From NCBI GenBank assembly GCA_003517845.1, contig DOZU01000050.1, forward strand, positions 1-30,506: a DNA stretch of 30,506 nucleotides. Reading direction: 5' to 3'. The stretch comes from Clostridiales bacterium. Lineage in GTDB: Bacteria; Bacillota; Sulfobacillia; UBA995. A model generated the notes under the pieces. That model was not told where the DNA came from and did no database searches. It was given only the letters and a program-made list of their open reading frames with translations. Made by a program: the position numbers and the translations under genes. Positions 13,470 through 21,522 of this stretch are shown here, in pieces; within the stretch, counting starts at the first letter, position 1, and each line of letters opens with the position of its first letter.

Positions 13470-15707
13470 ATGAATCGGTTCTCCCGAGCGGCCGGGCTGG
13501 TCCTGGCCGTCCTTTTGCTGTTTGGCCCTGCTGCTGCGGCTGCCGCTCCTACTTGGCCCGCCTGGACGACCGAGTTCCGGGGCAGCCCGTCCCGGCTCGG
13601 CACGACTTCCCAAGGTATCCTTGGCGGCGCGGAGCGCGTGGTCTCGCTGCCGCTCGGCCTTTCGCGCGCCCAGCCGCTGTTCGTGGGCGGCACGATCTAC
13701 TATGCGGCCGGTCCCTACCTCTGGGCTCTTGACGGCGCCCAGCTTCTTGCCGGAAGAGGCTACCTGTTCGGCGACCCCGAGGCTCCGGGATTCCGGTTTC
13801 CCTGGCTGCTCGGCCGGGTGCGGGTGCACCCGTCTGACTATGCGGTGCCTCTTGCCACGCCCACCTACGACGCCGCCCGCGGGGTCCTGTACGTGGCGGT
13901 TAGCTGCAAGCCCTCAAATCAGCACTTTCTCTCCGCGGTTCAGGCGGACTTCTTTCGTCTGCCCGGCCAGCCGGAGGTCATCGGCGAAGTGCCGCTCTCG
14001 GCGGACGCCGTGTCCTCGCCGCTGGTCCTGCCCGGCGGCGAAGTGATCCTCGGCACCCGCGACGGCTTCCTGTGGATCGTCCGCGGCCTGACCGAAGGCC
14101 AGCCTCGCGCCAGGCGGTATCACATGGGCGGTCTTATCACTTCCTCGCCCGCTCCCTTGGGCGCCCACGGCTTTGTGATCGGCCGCGACGGCGCCCCCGG
14201 AGCGGTGCAGGCCTATTTCGTCCAGCACACCGACGCCTACGGACAGCAGCGCGAGGACTTCGAGTTTGCCTGGGAACTTTTAACCCCCGAGGGTGTGCCG
14301 GCGAGCTTTGCCCTGTCCGGCAACCGCCTGTTCTTCTCCGACAAGAGCGGCGTGTTCTACGCGGCTAACCTTGTCAACGGCACGTTACTGTGGGACGCAT
14401 CTTTTGCTCACGAAGGCCTCTTCATCAACGCCACGCCGTCGGTGGCCGACGGCACCGTCTATTTCGCCGTCCGCAAGGGGCCGGGGGGTGGCCGGGGCGA
14501 AGTCGTCGCGCTCGACAAGCTCGCGGGTACCCTGCGCTGGCGGGGTGCCTTGCCCTTGCAAAACCCGCGCGGCGCGGATGGTAGCCCTTTCCCCCACGCC
14601 AACATCGGCACGCTCGTGACCGGTGACGGCCACGTGCTGCTCGGCGACACCATCGGCCGGCTCATCGTCTTCCGGACCGGCGCCGGCCCCGAGCGGCGCC
14701 AAGGCAGCGTTTATCGGCTGCACGCCGATCCGGCCTGGGTGTACCTGAACCCGGTATACTGGCAGGGCCTGCAGGGCATCTCGAGCGAGATGACCGCCGC
14801 CTGGGGCGCCTTGCTGTTCAGCCATGTGGAGATGCTTCCCGGGGGCGGTGAGCGGGGTTTTCTGAATATCTTGCGCCCCGGCCCGGCCGCCGCCGCGCCG
14901 GACATTGAAGTCCGGCGGCTTTCGTGCGACCCCTCCGGAGCCGTGCGGTCCGGCCAGACCGTCGAGTACCGGGCCGAGCTGGCGCTGCGGGGCGCTAACT
15001 GGCCTTTGACCACCGCTGTATTCTGGCGCTACGCCGGCGATGCGCCCGGTACGTGGCGCGGCTGGCAGGAAGTCGCGCTCCGGCCGGGGGAGTCGCAGGA
15101 GGTCGTCTTTTCGCTGCCCGCGCCGGAGACTTCCCGGGATCTCGTCTTTGCCGCCAACCCGTACGCGGTCGCCCTTGAGCTTCACGAGGACCCCTCGGCA
15201 GCCTGGCCGGCCGTCAACTTCCTGCCCTACTACGTCGTGGAGTCCGACACCGCCAACAACATCCGCACCCTCCCGGTTGCCGTCTCGGCCGCTCCGGCGG
15301 ACAATCTGCGCGTACGCAGTATCGGCGTCTGGGAGCCTTACTGGGCGGACGAATGGAGCGAGTTCGCCGTCTGGATAGAGCTGCAGGGGACAGCGAGCAT
15401 CTCCACCCACGTTCACGCCCGGATCTGGCGGGAAGGCGAGGCCCGTCCTGCCGCCGCTTCCGAGGTGCCGGTCATCGTGCACGCCGGAGACTGGAGCCGG
15501 AACGAACTGCGGTTCGACTTCCATCCCGGCGGCCGGGAAGGCAATCTGATCATCGAGATCGAGGTGAACCCTTCCGGCAACCGGACCGTTGAGGAGCGGA
15601 CCTATGACGATAACGTCATGCGCGAGACGGTTGCCGTCCAGCGCCGTCCCGGCCCGGTAGTTCCCGGCGCGGTCGATCCGCGCCTTCGCGTTCGGCTGGT
15701 GCGCTAG
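13470..15707 (+). CDS. Secreted PQQ-propeller and CARDB-domain protein
   Basis: This is a 745-residue exported protein with a signal peptide (about residues 7-26). Residues ~45-470 contain repeated propeller-blade-like strands of the PQQ type, with phrases such as GGTIYYAAG, GTRDGFLWIV and GTVYFAVRKG. The C-terminal ~270 residues hold two Ig-like CARDB-type domains; the second begins NLRVRSIGVWEPYWADEWSE and ends near YDDNVMRETVAV. Proteins of this plan are usually surface or adhesion proteins with no enzymatic activity. ATG 13470 follows AAAGGCGGTGT. It is single and bounded by terminators on both sides, so it is its own unit. The ligand is unknown. Confidence 0.8.
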   Translation: MNRFSRAAGLVLAVLLLFGPAAAAAAPTWPAWTTEFRGSPSRLGTTSQGILGGAERVVSLPLGLSRAQPLFVGGTIYYAAGPYLWALDGAQLLAGRGYLFGDPEAPGFRFPWLLGRVRVHPSDYAVPLATPTYDAARGVLYVAVSCKPSNQHFLSAVQADFFRLPGQPEVIGEVPLSADAVSSPLVLPGGEVILGTRDGFLWIVRGLTEGQPRARRYHMGGLITSSPAPLGAHGFVIGRDGAPGAVQAYFVQHTDAYGQQREDFEFAWELLTPEGVPASFALSGNRLFFSDKSGVFYAANLVNGTLLWDASFAHEGLFINATPSVADGTVYFAVRKGPGGGRGEVVALDKLAGTLRWRGALPLQNPRGADGSPFPHANIGTLVTGDGHVLLGDTIGRLIVFRTGAGPERRQGSVYRLHADPAWVYLNPVYWQGLQGISSEMTAAWGALLFSHVEMLPGGGERGFLNILRPGPAAAAPDIEVRRLSCDPSGAVRSGQTVEYRAELALRGANWPLTTAVFWRYAGDAPGTWRGWQEVALRPGESQEVVFSLPAPETSRDLVFAANPYAVALELHEDPSAAWPAVNFLPYYVVESDTANNIRTLPVAVSAAPADNLRVRSIGVWEPYWADEWSEFAVWIELQGTASISTHVHARIWREGEARPAAASEVPVIVHAGDWSRNELRFDFHPGGREGNLIIEIEVNPSGNRTVEERTYDDNVMRETVAVQRRPGPVVPGAVDPRLRVRLVR

Positions 15708-15714
15708 CGTCTTC

Positions 15715-15763
15715 GGCGGTCGGAAAGCCGGGCCCGGGCCGGTTTTCCGACCGCCTTTTTTGT
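15715..15763 (+). terminator. Strong terminator after the propeller protein
   Basis: A perfect 12-bp stem (15715-15726 with 15744-15755) with further GC pairing inside the loop is followed by TTTTTTGTT. It starts 8 bases after the stop codon. Confidence 0.92.
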
Positions 15764-15785
15764 TGGAAGGGGGGATTGAACGGCC

Positions 15786-16250
15786 ATGCGTTCGCGGCCA
15801 GCCAAGTTCCTTGCCCTGCTTGTGTTGCCGGTAGCTTTGGGTGCGGCGGCTGCCGTATTTCTTCAGCCCGCTCCTGAGGAGCAGGCGCCGCTCGCCTTTA
15901 CTGTTTCCCAGCGTCTTTATGCCCAGCAGGCCTCGCTGGTGAGAGTGGCTTTCAACGACCATCAAGCTTTCTTCGCGCTGTTCGCCCGGCTCTGGCCGGT
16001 GGATCCCGCCAGCGCGGCCTGGTCGGCTTTCGGCTCCGAGCTGTCTCCAGGCGATCGTGCCTTTGCCAATCAAGTGGTGCTGCCCGCTTTGCGGGCGGCC
16101 TCTCAGGCGCCCGCCGAAAATGCCGTGGATTTGGTGGTGCCACTGCCCCTGCGGTGGGCGGTGTCCGGCTCGCCCTTCGGGTTGCCTTGGGCGGGCACGG
16201 CCTGGCTGCTTGTGCGGGATTTTCCGGCAGGAGAAGGGGGCGTCCGCTGA
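15786..16250 (+). CDS. Unknown membrane-anchored protein
   Basis: This is a 154-residue protein with one N-terminal hydrophobic segment (about residues 7-26, signal or anchor) and an extracytoplasmic domain starting near VSQRLYAQQASLVRVAFNDH. I recognise no family. A G-rich site (GAAGGGGGGGATTG) precedes ATG 15786. Its stop overlaps the next start (TGATG at 16248-16252), so the two are translationally coupled and probably form a pair. Confidence 0.7.
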   Translation: MRSRPAKFLALLVLPVALGAAAAVFLQPAPEEQAPLAFTVSQRLYAQQASLVRVAFNDHQAFFALFARLWPVDPASAAWSAFGSELSPGDRAFANQVVLPALRAASQAPAENAVDLVVPLPLRWAVSGSPFGLPWAGTAWLLVRDFPAGEGGVR

Positions 16251-16774
16251 TGGGAGAGATCTTCAAGCTGGCCGCCGCCGTGTTGCTGATCGCGGTGGTG
16301 CTTGGGGCTTTCGCCCTTGAGGCTGGCGTTCCCGAGGCCTGGAGGGTCTGGCATCGCGTCCAGCAGGTCGAGCGCGAGCTAGCCCAAAGCCTGCGGGACG
16401 TGCGTTTAGCCGGCTTGGTGGAGACGGTTTCCGGCTGGCTGTCGCAGTCGGTGTCCTGGGTCAGGTCGGTCTTTGGCCGGGCCGGTCCCTCCCAGGTGCC
16501 TGCCACCGAGTGGCTCGGCGAGCCGATTCCCGGCGAGCTTGCCCGGCTGCACCGGCCGGAGGGCATCTGGCTGGAGGATGGCGTGCTGGGTCTCGTGGCG
16601 GTGCCACTTGCCCGGCTGCATTCGCCGGCCTTGCTGGGGGATCTGGGCTATCCCGACTTCCCTATTCCTCGGGCAGTGCTAGAGGTCCGCGTAGTCCGGG
16701 ACCGGCCCGTGTCCGGCACCTACGAGGCCGGGACTGGGTGGCGGCGCTGGGTAGTGCGTGGCGCGGAGGACTGA
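16250..16774 (+). CDS. Unknown membrane-anchored protein
   Basis: This is a 174-residue protein with an N-terminal transmembrane helix (about residues 5-24), then a helical, coiled-coil-like segment (RVWHRVQQVERELAQSL) and a beta-rich C-terminal part. I recognise no family. ATG 16250 overlaps the previous stop by one base, with GAGAAGGGGG upstream. The pairing with the preceding anchored protein suggests they work together at the cell envelope. Confidence 0.7.
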   Translation: MGEIFKLAAAVLLIAVVLGAFALEAGVPEAWRVWHRVQQVERELAQSLRDVRLAGLVETVSGWLSQSVSWVRSVFGRAGPSQVPATEWLGEPIPGELARLHRPEGIWLEDGVLGLVAVPLARLHSPALLGDLGYPDFPIPRAVLEVRVVRDRPVSGTYEAGTGWRRWVVRGAED

Positions 16775-16817
16775 TTCCCCGCCCGCCACGGAAGCGGGCC
16801 GAGGCGCACCGCTTTCG

Positions 16818-16845
16818 TTGTTGCGATGTGGCGCTGTAGTATTAA
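16818..16845 (+). promoter_or_regulatory. Candidate sigma-A-type promoter
   Basis: In an unusually AT-rich patch, TTGTTG (16818-16823) and TATTAA (16840-16845) are separated by 16 bases. Each box matches the consensus only partly. It lies ~150 bases before the gene at 16996 and could drive it. The 16775-16995 gap also has an exact 18-bp palindrome at 16897-16914 (GGGCTCCCC and its complement) that could act as an operator or hairpin in the transcript. Confidence 0.3.
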
Positions 16846-16995
16846 TCTCCCAGCTTCGTTGGCAGCTACAGTAATGCCGTGGTGCTGGCGACTGAGGGGC
16901 TCCCCGGGGAGCCCGCGTTGGGCGGGAGGGGCAGGCCATGTGAACGCTATGGCCCCATCCTAGCGCCTGTTGGTCCGCAGAAAGGGGACTGCGCG

Positions 16996-17511
16996 ATGCA
17001 GCCTCGGGTCTGGAAAAGGCTGGCCGAAAAGGCCCAGAAAACCGATCTCCTCCTGGCGTGGGACGAGCCAGGCGGCGGGAGGGAAAGGTATCTCTTCCTC
17101 ACGGAGGAGGGGACTTATTTTCTCCTCCGTCAAGGATACGGAGCGGCGAAGGTCCTCGCCAAAGAACCGCTGTCCTGGGACGTGGCGATGTCCTTGTATT
17201 GGGATCTCGCCGAGGACGTTCAGGGAGTCGACTTTGCGTTCCTTGGTGCCGGCAAAGCCCCGGAGGACTTCTTCTGGGAAGTCTCCGGGGAGAAGTATCC
17301 CATCGCGTGCCTGACCCTTCTGGCATGCGACGCCTACGAGCCCAGCCTTCTCCGGAGGTATCTCTACCGTACGCCAGACGGCGTCTTTTTCGTGCGCCGG
17401 GAGGGGCCCTGCCAGACGCACCAGGCAACGCAGCTGCTTTCCTCCGAAGAGGCGGAGGCAGTTTACCGGCAAATGGGCGTCGTCGAAGTCGAGGACGCCC
17501 TTACCTTGTAA
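16996..17511 (+). CDS. Unknown cytoplasmic protein
   Basis: This is a 171-residue protein beginning MQPRVWKRLAEKAQKTDLLL, with no signal peptide or membrane segment. It is acidic, with aromatic-rich segments (FLTEEGTYFLLRQGYG, SWDVAMSLYWDLAEDV). I recognise no family. ATG 16996 follows AGAAAGGGGA; the frame extends upstream without another credible start. It stands between the anchored pair and the thermonuclease gene, separated from each by only short intervals, and may share a transcript with the latter. Confidence 0.7.
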   Translation: MQPRVWKRLAEKAQKTDLLLAWDEPGGGRERYLFLTEEGTYFLLRQGYGAAKVLAKEPLSWDVAMSLYWDLAEDVQGVDFAFLGAGKAPEDFFWEVSGEKYPIACLTLLACDAYEPSLLRRYLYRTPDGVFFVRREGPCQTHQATQLLSSEEAEAVYRQMGVVEVEDALTL

Positions 17512-17571
17512 GTGGCCCGGGCGAGCGCGTTCCGGGCCGGTTGAGCGGTCAAGTTGATTGGAGGAGGGCAC

Positions 17572-18153
17572 ATGCGGAAGAGCAGCGTGCCGCTACTGGT
17601 TTTTCCGTCCCTGATCCTGATCCTGATCCTGTTCGCTTTCGTTGGTTTGCATCTGCCCCGTTGCGGGCGGCAAGAGCCGCAGGCTCCGCCCTCTGTACCG
17701 CCGGAGCCCCGGCTAGTCGAGCCCGGCCACTTCGTCCGGGCCGACGTGCTCCACGCCATCGACGCCGACACGGTGAGGGTCCGGTTCGGTGGCTGGGAGG
17801 GGAACGTCCGCCTGATAGGCCTTGACACCCCCGAGTTGGGACCTCCCGCCGAGCCGTGGGCCGAAGAGGCCCACGACGCCCTGTGGGCGGTCCTCCCCGG
17901 CGACCTAATGGTGTACCTGGAGTTCGATCTGGCCGAGTGGGACCAGCACGGGAGGCGGCTGGCCTACGTCTGGCGTCTGATCCCCCGGGAGTACTCGGAG
18001 GCAGAGATTCGCCTCTGGATGGTGAACGCCGCGATGCTAGAAAGAGGCTGGGCGCGTCCCCTGGCCGTCCCGCCCAACCTGCGGTACGCCGAACTGTTCG
18101 AGCAGCTTGCCCGCGAGGCCAAAGACGCGGGCAAGGGACTCTGGGCGCCCTGA
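17572..18153 (+). CDS. Membrane-anchored thermonuclease (SNase-like)
   Basis: This is a 193-residue protein with a hydrophobic N-terminus (about residues 7-26) that exports or anchors it, then a full staphylococcal-nuclease domain. The catalytic set is complete: R80 and D85-T86-P87-E88 in VRLIGLDTPE, and R128 in HGRRLAYVW; the DADTVRVRF strand at the start and the GLW end of the domain are also present. Such enzymes cut DNA and RNA with calcium outside the membrane. ATG 17572 has GGAGGAGG at 17560-17567. Placed beside conjugation and pilus genes, it could act on extracellular DNA; that is inference. Confidence 0.88.
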   Translation: MRKSSVPLLVFPSLILILILFAFVGLHLPRCGRQEPQAPPSVPPEPRLVEPGHFVRADVLHAIDADTVRVRFGGWEGNVRLIGLDTPELGPPAEPWAEEAHDALWAVLPGDLMVYLEFDLAEWDQHGRRLAYVWRLIPREYSEAEIRLWMVNAAMLERGWARPLAVPPNLRYAELFEQLAREAKDAGKGLWAP

Positions 18154-18188
18154 TCCGTCTTTGAGTTTGAGGGAGGTGTGTATCGGCA

Positions 18189-18223
18189 GGCGGCTCCGCC
18201 GGCAGCAAGCTGGCGGGGCCGCC
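18189..18223 (+). promoter_or_regulatory. Long hairpin between ribosome binding site and ATG of the first CpaE-like gene
   Basis: Bases 18189-18203 pair with 18209-18223 (15 bp including two G-U wobbles, loop AGCAA), followed by GCCTCTTT. Upstream, GAGGGAGG at 18169-18176 is a strong ribosome binding site but sits 58 bases before ATG 18235; an in-frame GTG at 18178 is only a few bases from it. The hairpin may control translation or act as an attenuator. Confidence 0.45.
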
Positions 18224-18234
18224 GCCTCTTTGCC

Positions 18235-19602
18235 ATGAAAAAGCTATTGCTGGCGACCAACAAGAAAGAGCTTGACGACTACATCCGGCAGCACCTGCGG
18301 TACGAGGTCGTAGCCACCGTCTATTACCGGGAAGCCCTGCAGGACGTTGTCCGGCGGGAGTCGGCCGACTGCGCCGTCGTTTCGGCCTACTTGCCCGGCT
18401 CGGCCGACCTCGCCGAAGCGCTGCTGTCGGTGCGCGCGGCGGATGTCCGGATAGTCTTCCTGGCCGGGTCTTTGCCGAAGAGCGATCCGCTAATACGTGA
18501 CCTCTTTGCCTTAGGCGTTTACGACTTCGTGTGGAATCCGATCCGGGTGGCCGACATAGAAGAAAGCCTGGCGAAACCGGCTACTTTCGGTCAAGTGTAC
18601 CGCATGCTGGGGGGAGCGCCCGCGGCCGATCGTCTCAAGCGGTTGGCCCCGGCAGGGCCGGCCGCCCGGCAAGAGGACTCCCAGGGCGAGCCGCCAGGCG
18701 CCCGTCCGGCGCTTCCCGGTCTCAAGCGCATTTTGCGGTTGCCCGGACTTCCTTTCCTGCTCGGCGGGTCAGGCGCTGCCGGGCATAGTCAGGACGCGCT
18801 GGAGATGCCGCCAGGCGCGGCCCGGCCGGTGGTTGCCGTCTGGTCCCCCGTCGCCGCGGGCAAGACCTTCGTGGCGGCGAATCTGGCCTGGTCTTTGGGC
18901 GCTCTGGGTCTGCGCGTGGCACTGGTCGACGGCGACTTGCGCCAGCGGTCGCTGCATGCCGCTTTCTGTCTGCCCGAGGGTCATCGCAGCCTGGCGAACC
19001 TGCTCGCGGGAGCCTACCGCGCCCGCGGGGCGCCTGTGGGCGGGGGCGTAACGGTTTATACCGTAGCACCCGGCCTGTCGGTGCTCGCGGTTTGGGAGCG
19101 GCTAGATTCGTTCCTGGCTCACGGCACCCGCGAATTCGACCTCGTGCTCGTCGACCTCCCTTCGGAGCCCGTGCCCTGGGGAGAGAGACTCCTCCGGTCG
19201 TGTGATGTCTTGGTGCTGGTGTGCGATCCGGATGTCGCGCACGCGACTTCGCTCCGGCAAGCCGCCCCTCTCTGGCAGTCGGCTTCTCGGCGGGTGGCCT
19301 TGTGCAACCGCGCCGTCGACCTGGCCGGGCTGCCGTACGGGGATCTGGCGGCCGTAGTGGGATCTGCGGTTGACCTGCAAATTCCGTGCGTGCCGGCCCT
19401 GGCTTATGAGGCGGCCGCTGCCGGCAAACCGGCGGCGGCGCTCGACCGCGATCTCGCGGGGTGCTTCCGGCGCGCGGCGGCCTTGGTACTGGACTCGGTG
19501 GGAGGGGGGCATGGAGTGCATGGTGCGCGGAGCCTTGCTGCGGTTGCTGGCGGCGCTGGACGGGTTCCAGGTAGTGATCCAACCGATAGTGCACCTTCGT
19601 GA
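18235..19602 (+). CDS. CpaE/MinD-like protein with degenerate P-loop
   Basis: This is a 455-residue protein. Residues 1-120 resemble a response-regulator receiver fold (MKKLLLATNKKELDDYI, DLFALGVYDFVWNPIRV). A linker follows, and from about residue 198 a MinD/ParA-type domain. Its P-loop reads WSPVAAGKTF (203-212): the KGGVGKT form of the family has lost its first, signature lysine, though the GKT remains; VALVDGDLRQRS follows. CpaE proteins localise Tad pilus machinery at the cell pole. ATG 18235 fits the domain start; GTG 18178 is the alternative. The 3' end overlaps the EAL gene by about 92 bases, so the last ~30 residues may be dispensable. Confidence 0.75.
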   Translation: MKKLLLATNKKELDDYIRQHLRYEVVATVYYREALQDVVRRESADCAVVSAYLPGSADLAEALLSVRAADVRIVFLAGSLPKSDPLIRDLFALGVYDFVWNPIRVADIEESLAKPATFGQVYRMLGGAPAADRLKRLAPAGPAARQEDSQGEPPGARPALPGLKRILRLPGLPFLLGGSGAAGHSQDALEMPPGAARPVVAVWSPVAAGKTFVAANLAWSLGALGLRVALVDGDLRQRSLHAAFCLPEGHRSLANLLAGAYRARGAPVGGGVTVYTVAPGLSVLAVWERLDSFLAHGTREFDLVLVDLPSEPVPWGERLLRSCDVLVLVCDPDVAHATSLRQAAPLWQSASRRVALCNRAVDLAGLPYGDLAAVVGSAVDLQIPCVPALAYEAAAAGKPAAALDRDLAGCFRRAAALVLDSVGGGHGVHGARSLAAVAGGAGRVPGSDPTDSAPS

Positions 19603-20275
19603 TTTCAACCACCTTGCGGGTCTCGAATGCCTCGTTCGCGGCCCGGCGGGCCCGCTTGAGCATCCCGACCAATTCCTGGGCGAGGCCCGGCGTTGCCGGG
19701 CGTTCATGGCCGTTGAGGCGGCGATCTGCCGTACGGTTGCGGCCCGGGTGGCGCCCCGGTTGCCTCTGAACGGGGCGAACGGCGATGCGCCCTCTGCGTT
19801 CGTCAACGTGTCGCGGGAGACCCTGCTGGCCGGTCCGGACGGCGCGGCGGGACGGTCCCTCCTGCCGTTCGCGGACCGCGTAACCTTGGAACTGACCGGA
19901 GACGGACCCGCGACGATCCCTTGCACGGCGCTGCAGGAGGCCTGGAGCCGATGGCGCTGGTCTGGTTTCCGGTTGTCCATAGACGATCTTGGCGAGGGTC
20001 ATAACGGGCTGGCGGCGGTCGTGGGACTTGAGCCGGACTACGTAAAGCTCGACCTCGGGCAGCTGCGCCGCGTCGCACCCTTCCGCCTGCCCGGCGTCCT
20101 GAGGTCCCTGGCGGACTGCGTAAAAGAGCTTGGAGCCGTCCCCATCGCCGAGAAGGTGGAGTCCTCCGAGGAACTCGAACTGGTGGAAGCGGCCGGCGTC
20201 GGCCTGGTGCAAGGCTTTCACATTGCCCTGCCCCAGGATTTCGATACGTTCTTCGCCGGGCGGGCGCTGCCGTGA
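19511..20275 (+). CDS. EAL-domain protein, partly degenerate
   Basis: This is a 254-residue stand-alone EAL domain, the family of c-di-GMP phosphodiesterases. The signature is E39-C40-L41 instead of EAL. Present are the Asn of FVNVS, D158 and D159 of IDDLG, K179 of VKLDL, E214 of EKVES and the terminal GFHIALP. The ELTE motif has become ELTG, losing a glutamate that usually binds metal. It may be a c-di-GMP sensor or a weak enzyme. ATG 19511 follows GGGAGGGGGG. It lies within the Tad locus between two CpaE-like genes and overlaps the next one (TGATG), so it is probably tied to control of the pilus. Confidence 0.82.
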   Translation: MECMVRGALLRLLAALDGFQVVIQPIVHLRDFNHLAGLECLVRGPAGPLEHPDQFLGEARRCRAFMAVEAAICRTVAARVAPRLPLNGANGDAPSAFVNVSRETLLAGPDGAAGRSLLPFADRVTLELTGDGPATIPCTALQEAWSRWRWSGFRLSIDDLGEGHNGLAAVVGLEPDYVKLDLGQLRRVAPFRLPGVLRSLADCVKELGAVPIAEKVESSEELELVEAAGVGLVQGFHIALPQDFDTFFAGRALP

Positions 20276-21522
20276 TGAAAGAGCCCAAAGCGCTTCTGGT
20301 GGTCGGGCAGCGGGTATTCCTCGAAGACGTGCGTCGCCGGATCGGCCCTACTTCCGCGATCAAGATCCTCGCCGAGACCTCCGCCGCGGCCGACGCCCCG
20401 CAGGCGGTAGGCGACAAGCGCGTGTCCTGCGCGATAGTCGAGTGCCTTTCCGGTGAGTTCGGCGACGCCGTCGCGGTCGCCAGCGCCTTGCCGGGAGTGG
20501 CGGTGCTCGCAGCCTGCGACCGGCCCGATCTGGCTTTGTGGCGCCGGGCAAGATCGCTCGGTCTGGCCGGCGCCTTGCCCCGGGACTTCGACCTTGCCTT
20601 TTTGGAGAAGGCGCTGGCTTTTTGTGACGGTCCCGCCGGCGCGGCTGCGCCCTGCCCCGTAGAGTCGGAGGACGCGCTGCGGTGCCGCCCGGCCGACGGC
20701 AGAGAAAGCTGGGCCGCGATGCGCGGGGCCGTGTTCCGCCAGGAAGTCGTGGTCTTCTGCAGCTCCAAGGGCGGGGTAGGCAAGACCACGCTTGCCTTGA
20801 ACCTGGCGGCGGCATGCGCGTCCGCCGGCAGGCGGACGGCGGTGCTGGAATTCGCGCATTACGGGACGGCTGCCTCGCTGCTGCAGATAGACCCCGCCCT
20901 TACCTTGGCTGACTGGGACAGTCTGGCGGGGGAGCCGGTCGGGCCGCAAGTCCTCCAGGACTATTTCGTGAAGCACGCCTGCGGGTTCTGGCTGCTGCCT
21001 GCTCCCCGCAGGCTCAAGGACGCCGAACTGGTGACCGCGCGAGCCGGGACGCGGGCGCTGGAGTCCGCCGCGGCGCTAGTCGATGTCGTGATCGTGGATA
21101 CCTCTCCCGTGCCCAGCGACCTGACGGTCCTGGCGCTGCGGTCGGCCACCCGTGTCTTCGTCGTCGCTACTGTGGATGTGCCCGCTCTCCGGGCGGTGCG
21201 GGACTTCTGCGAGGTCCTGGACCTTTTGGAGGTCGCCCCGGGCCGGGCGGCCTGCGTGCTGAACCGGGTTCCGGCCAGGCCCACCGTACCGCTTGACCGC
21301 GCCCTGGAATGCCTCGTGCGTCCGCTAGCGGCGAAAGTTCCCGAAGATCCTCGGGTACAAGAGCTGCAGGATCGGGGCGCCTTGCCGGCCGCGGTCGAGC
21401 CCCAAGGGGCGTTCGCCTTGGCGGTGCAGGGTCTCCTGGCCAGCCGCGCCGAGTCCGCAGGCGTTTCGCGGGGCCGGTTTGCGTGGATGCTGGACTTGAT
21501 TGGGAGGAGCGCCTCAAGATGA
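20275..21522 (+). CDS. CpaE-like ATPase, intact P-loop
   Basis: This is a 415-residue protein: a degenerate receiver-like N-terminus (residues 1-120) and a MinD/ParA ATPase domain with the deviant Walker A KGGVGKTT from K165, and a switch region VIVDTSP. The usual VDLDLQ strand after the P-loop is altered to VLEFAHYG, so a conserved acidic residue is lost. The start overlaps the previous stop (TGATG), and ATGA joins it to the next gene at 21519, which shows tight translational coupling. The P-loop segment is close to that of the third CpaE-like gene at the DNA level, including 20 identical bases (20767-20786). GTG 20272 is another possible start. Confidence 0.82.
   Translation: MKEPKALLVVGQRVFLEDVRRRIGPTSAIKILAETSAAADAPQAVGDKRVSCAIVECLSGEFGDAVAVASALPGVAVLAACDRPDLALWRRARSLGLAGALPRDFDLAFLEKALAFCDGPAGAAAPCPVESEDALRCRPADGRESWAAMRGAVFRQEVVVFCSSKGGVGKTTLALNLAAACASAGRRTAVLEFAHYGTAASLLQIDPALTLADWDSLAGEPVGPQVLQDYFVKHACGFWLLPAPRRLKDAELVTARAGTRALESAAALVDVVIVDTSPVPSDLTVLALRSATRVFVVATVDVPALRAVRDFCEVLDLLEVAPGRAACVLNRVPARPTVPLDRALECLVRPLAAKVPEDPRVQELQDRGALPAAVEPQGAFALAVQGLLASRAESAGVSRGRFAWMLDLIGRSASR

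Noticed and set aside
14385..16073. Minus-strand open frame of 562 codons opposite the propeller protein
   Set aside because: Same type of GC-driven shadow. The plus-strand gene has a signal peptide, domain repeats and a terminator in the proper orientation.
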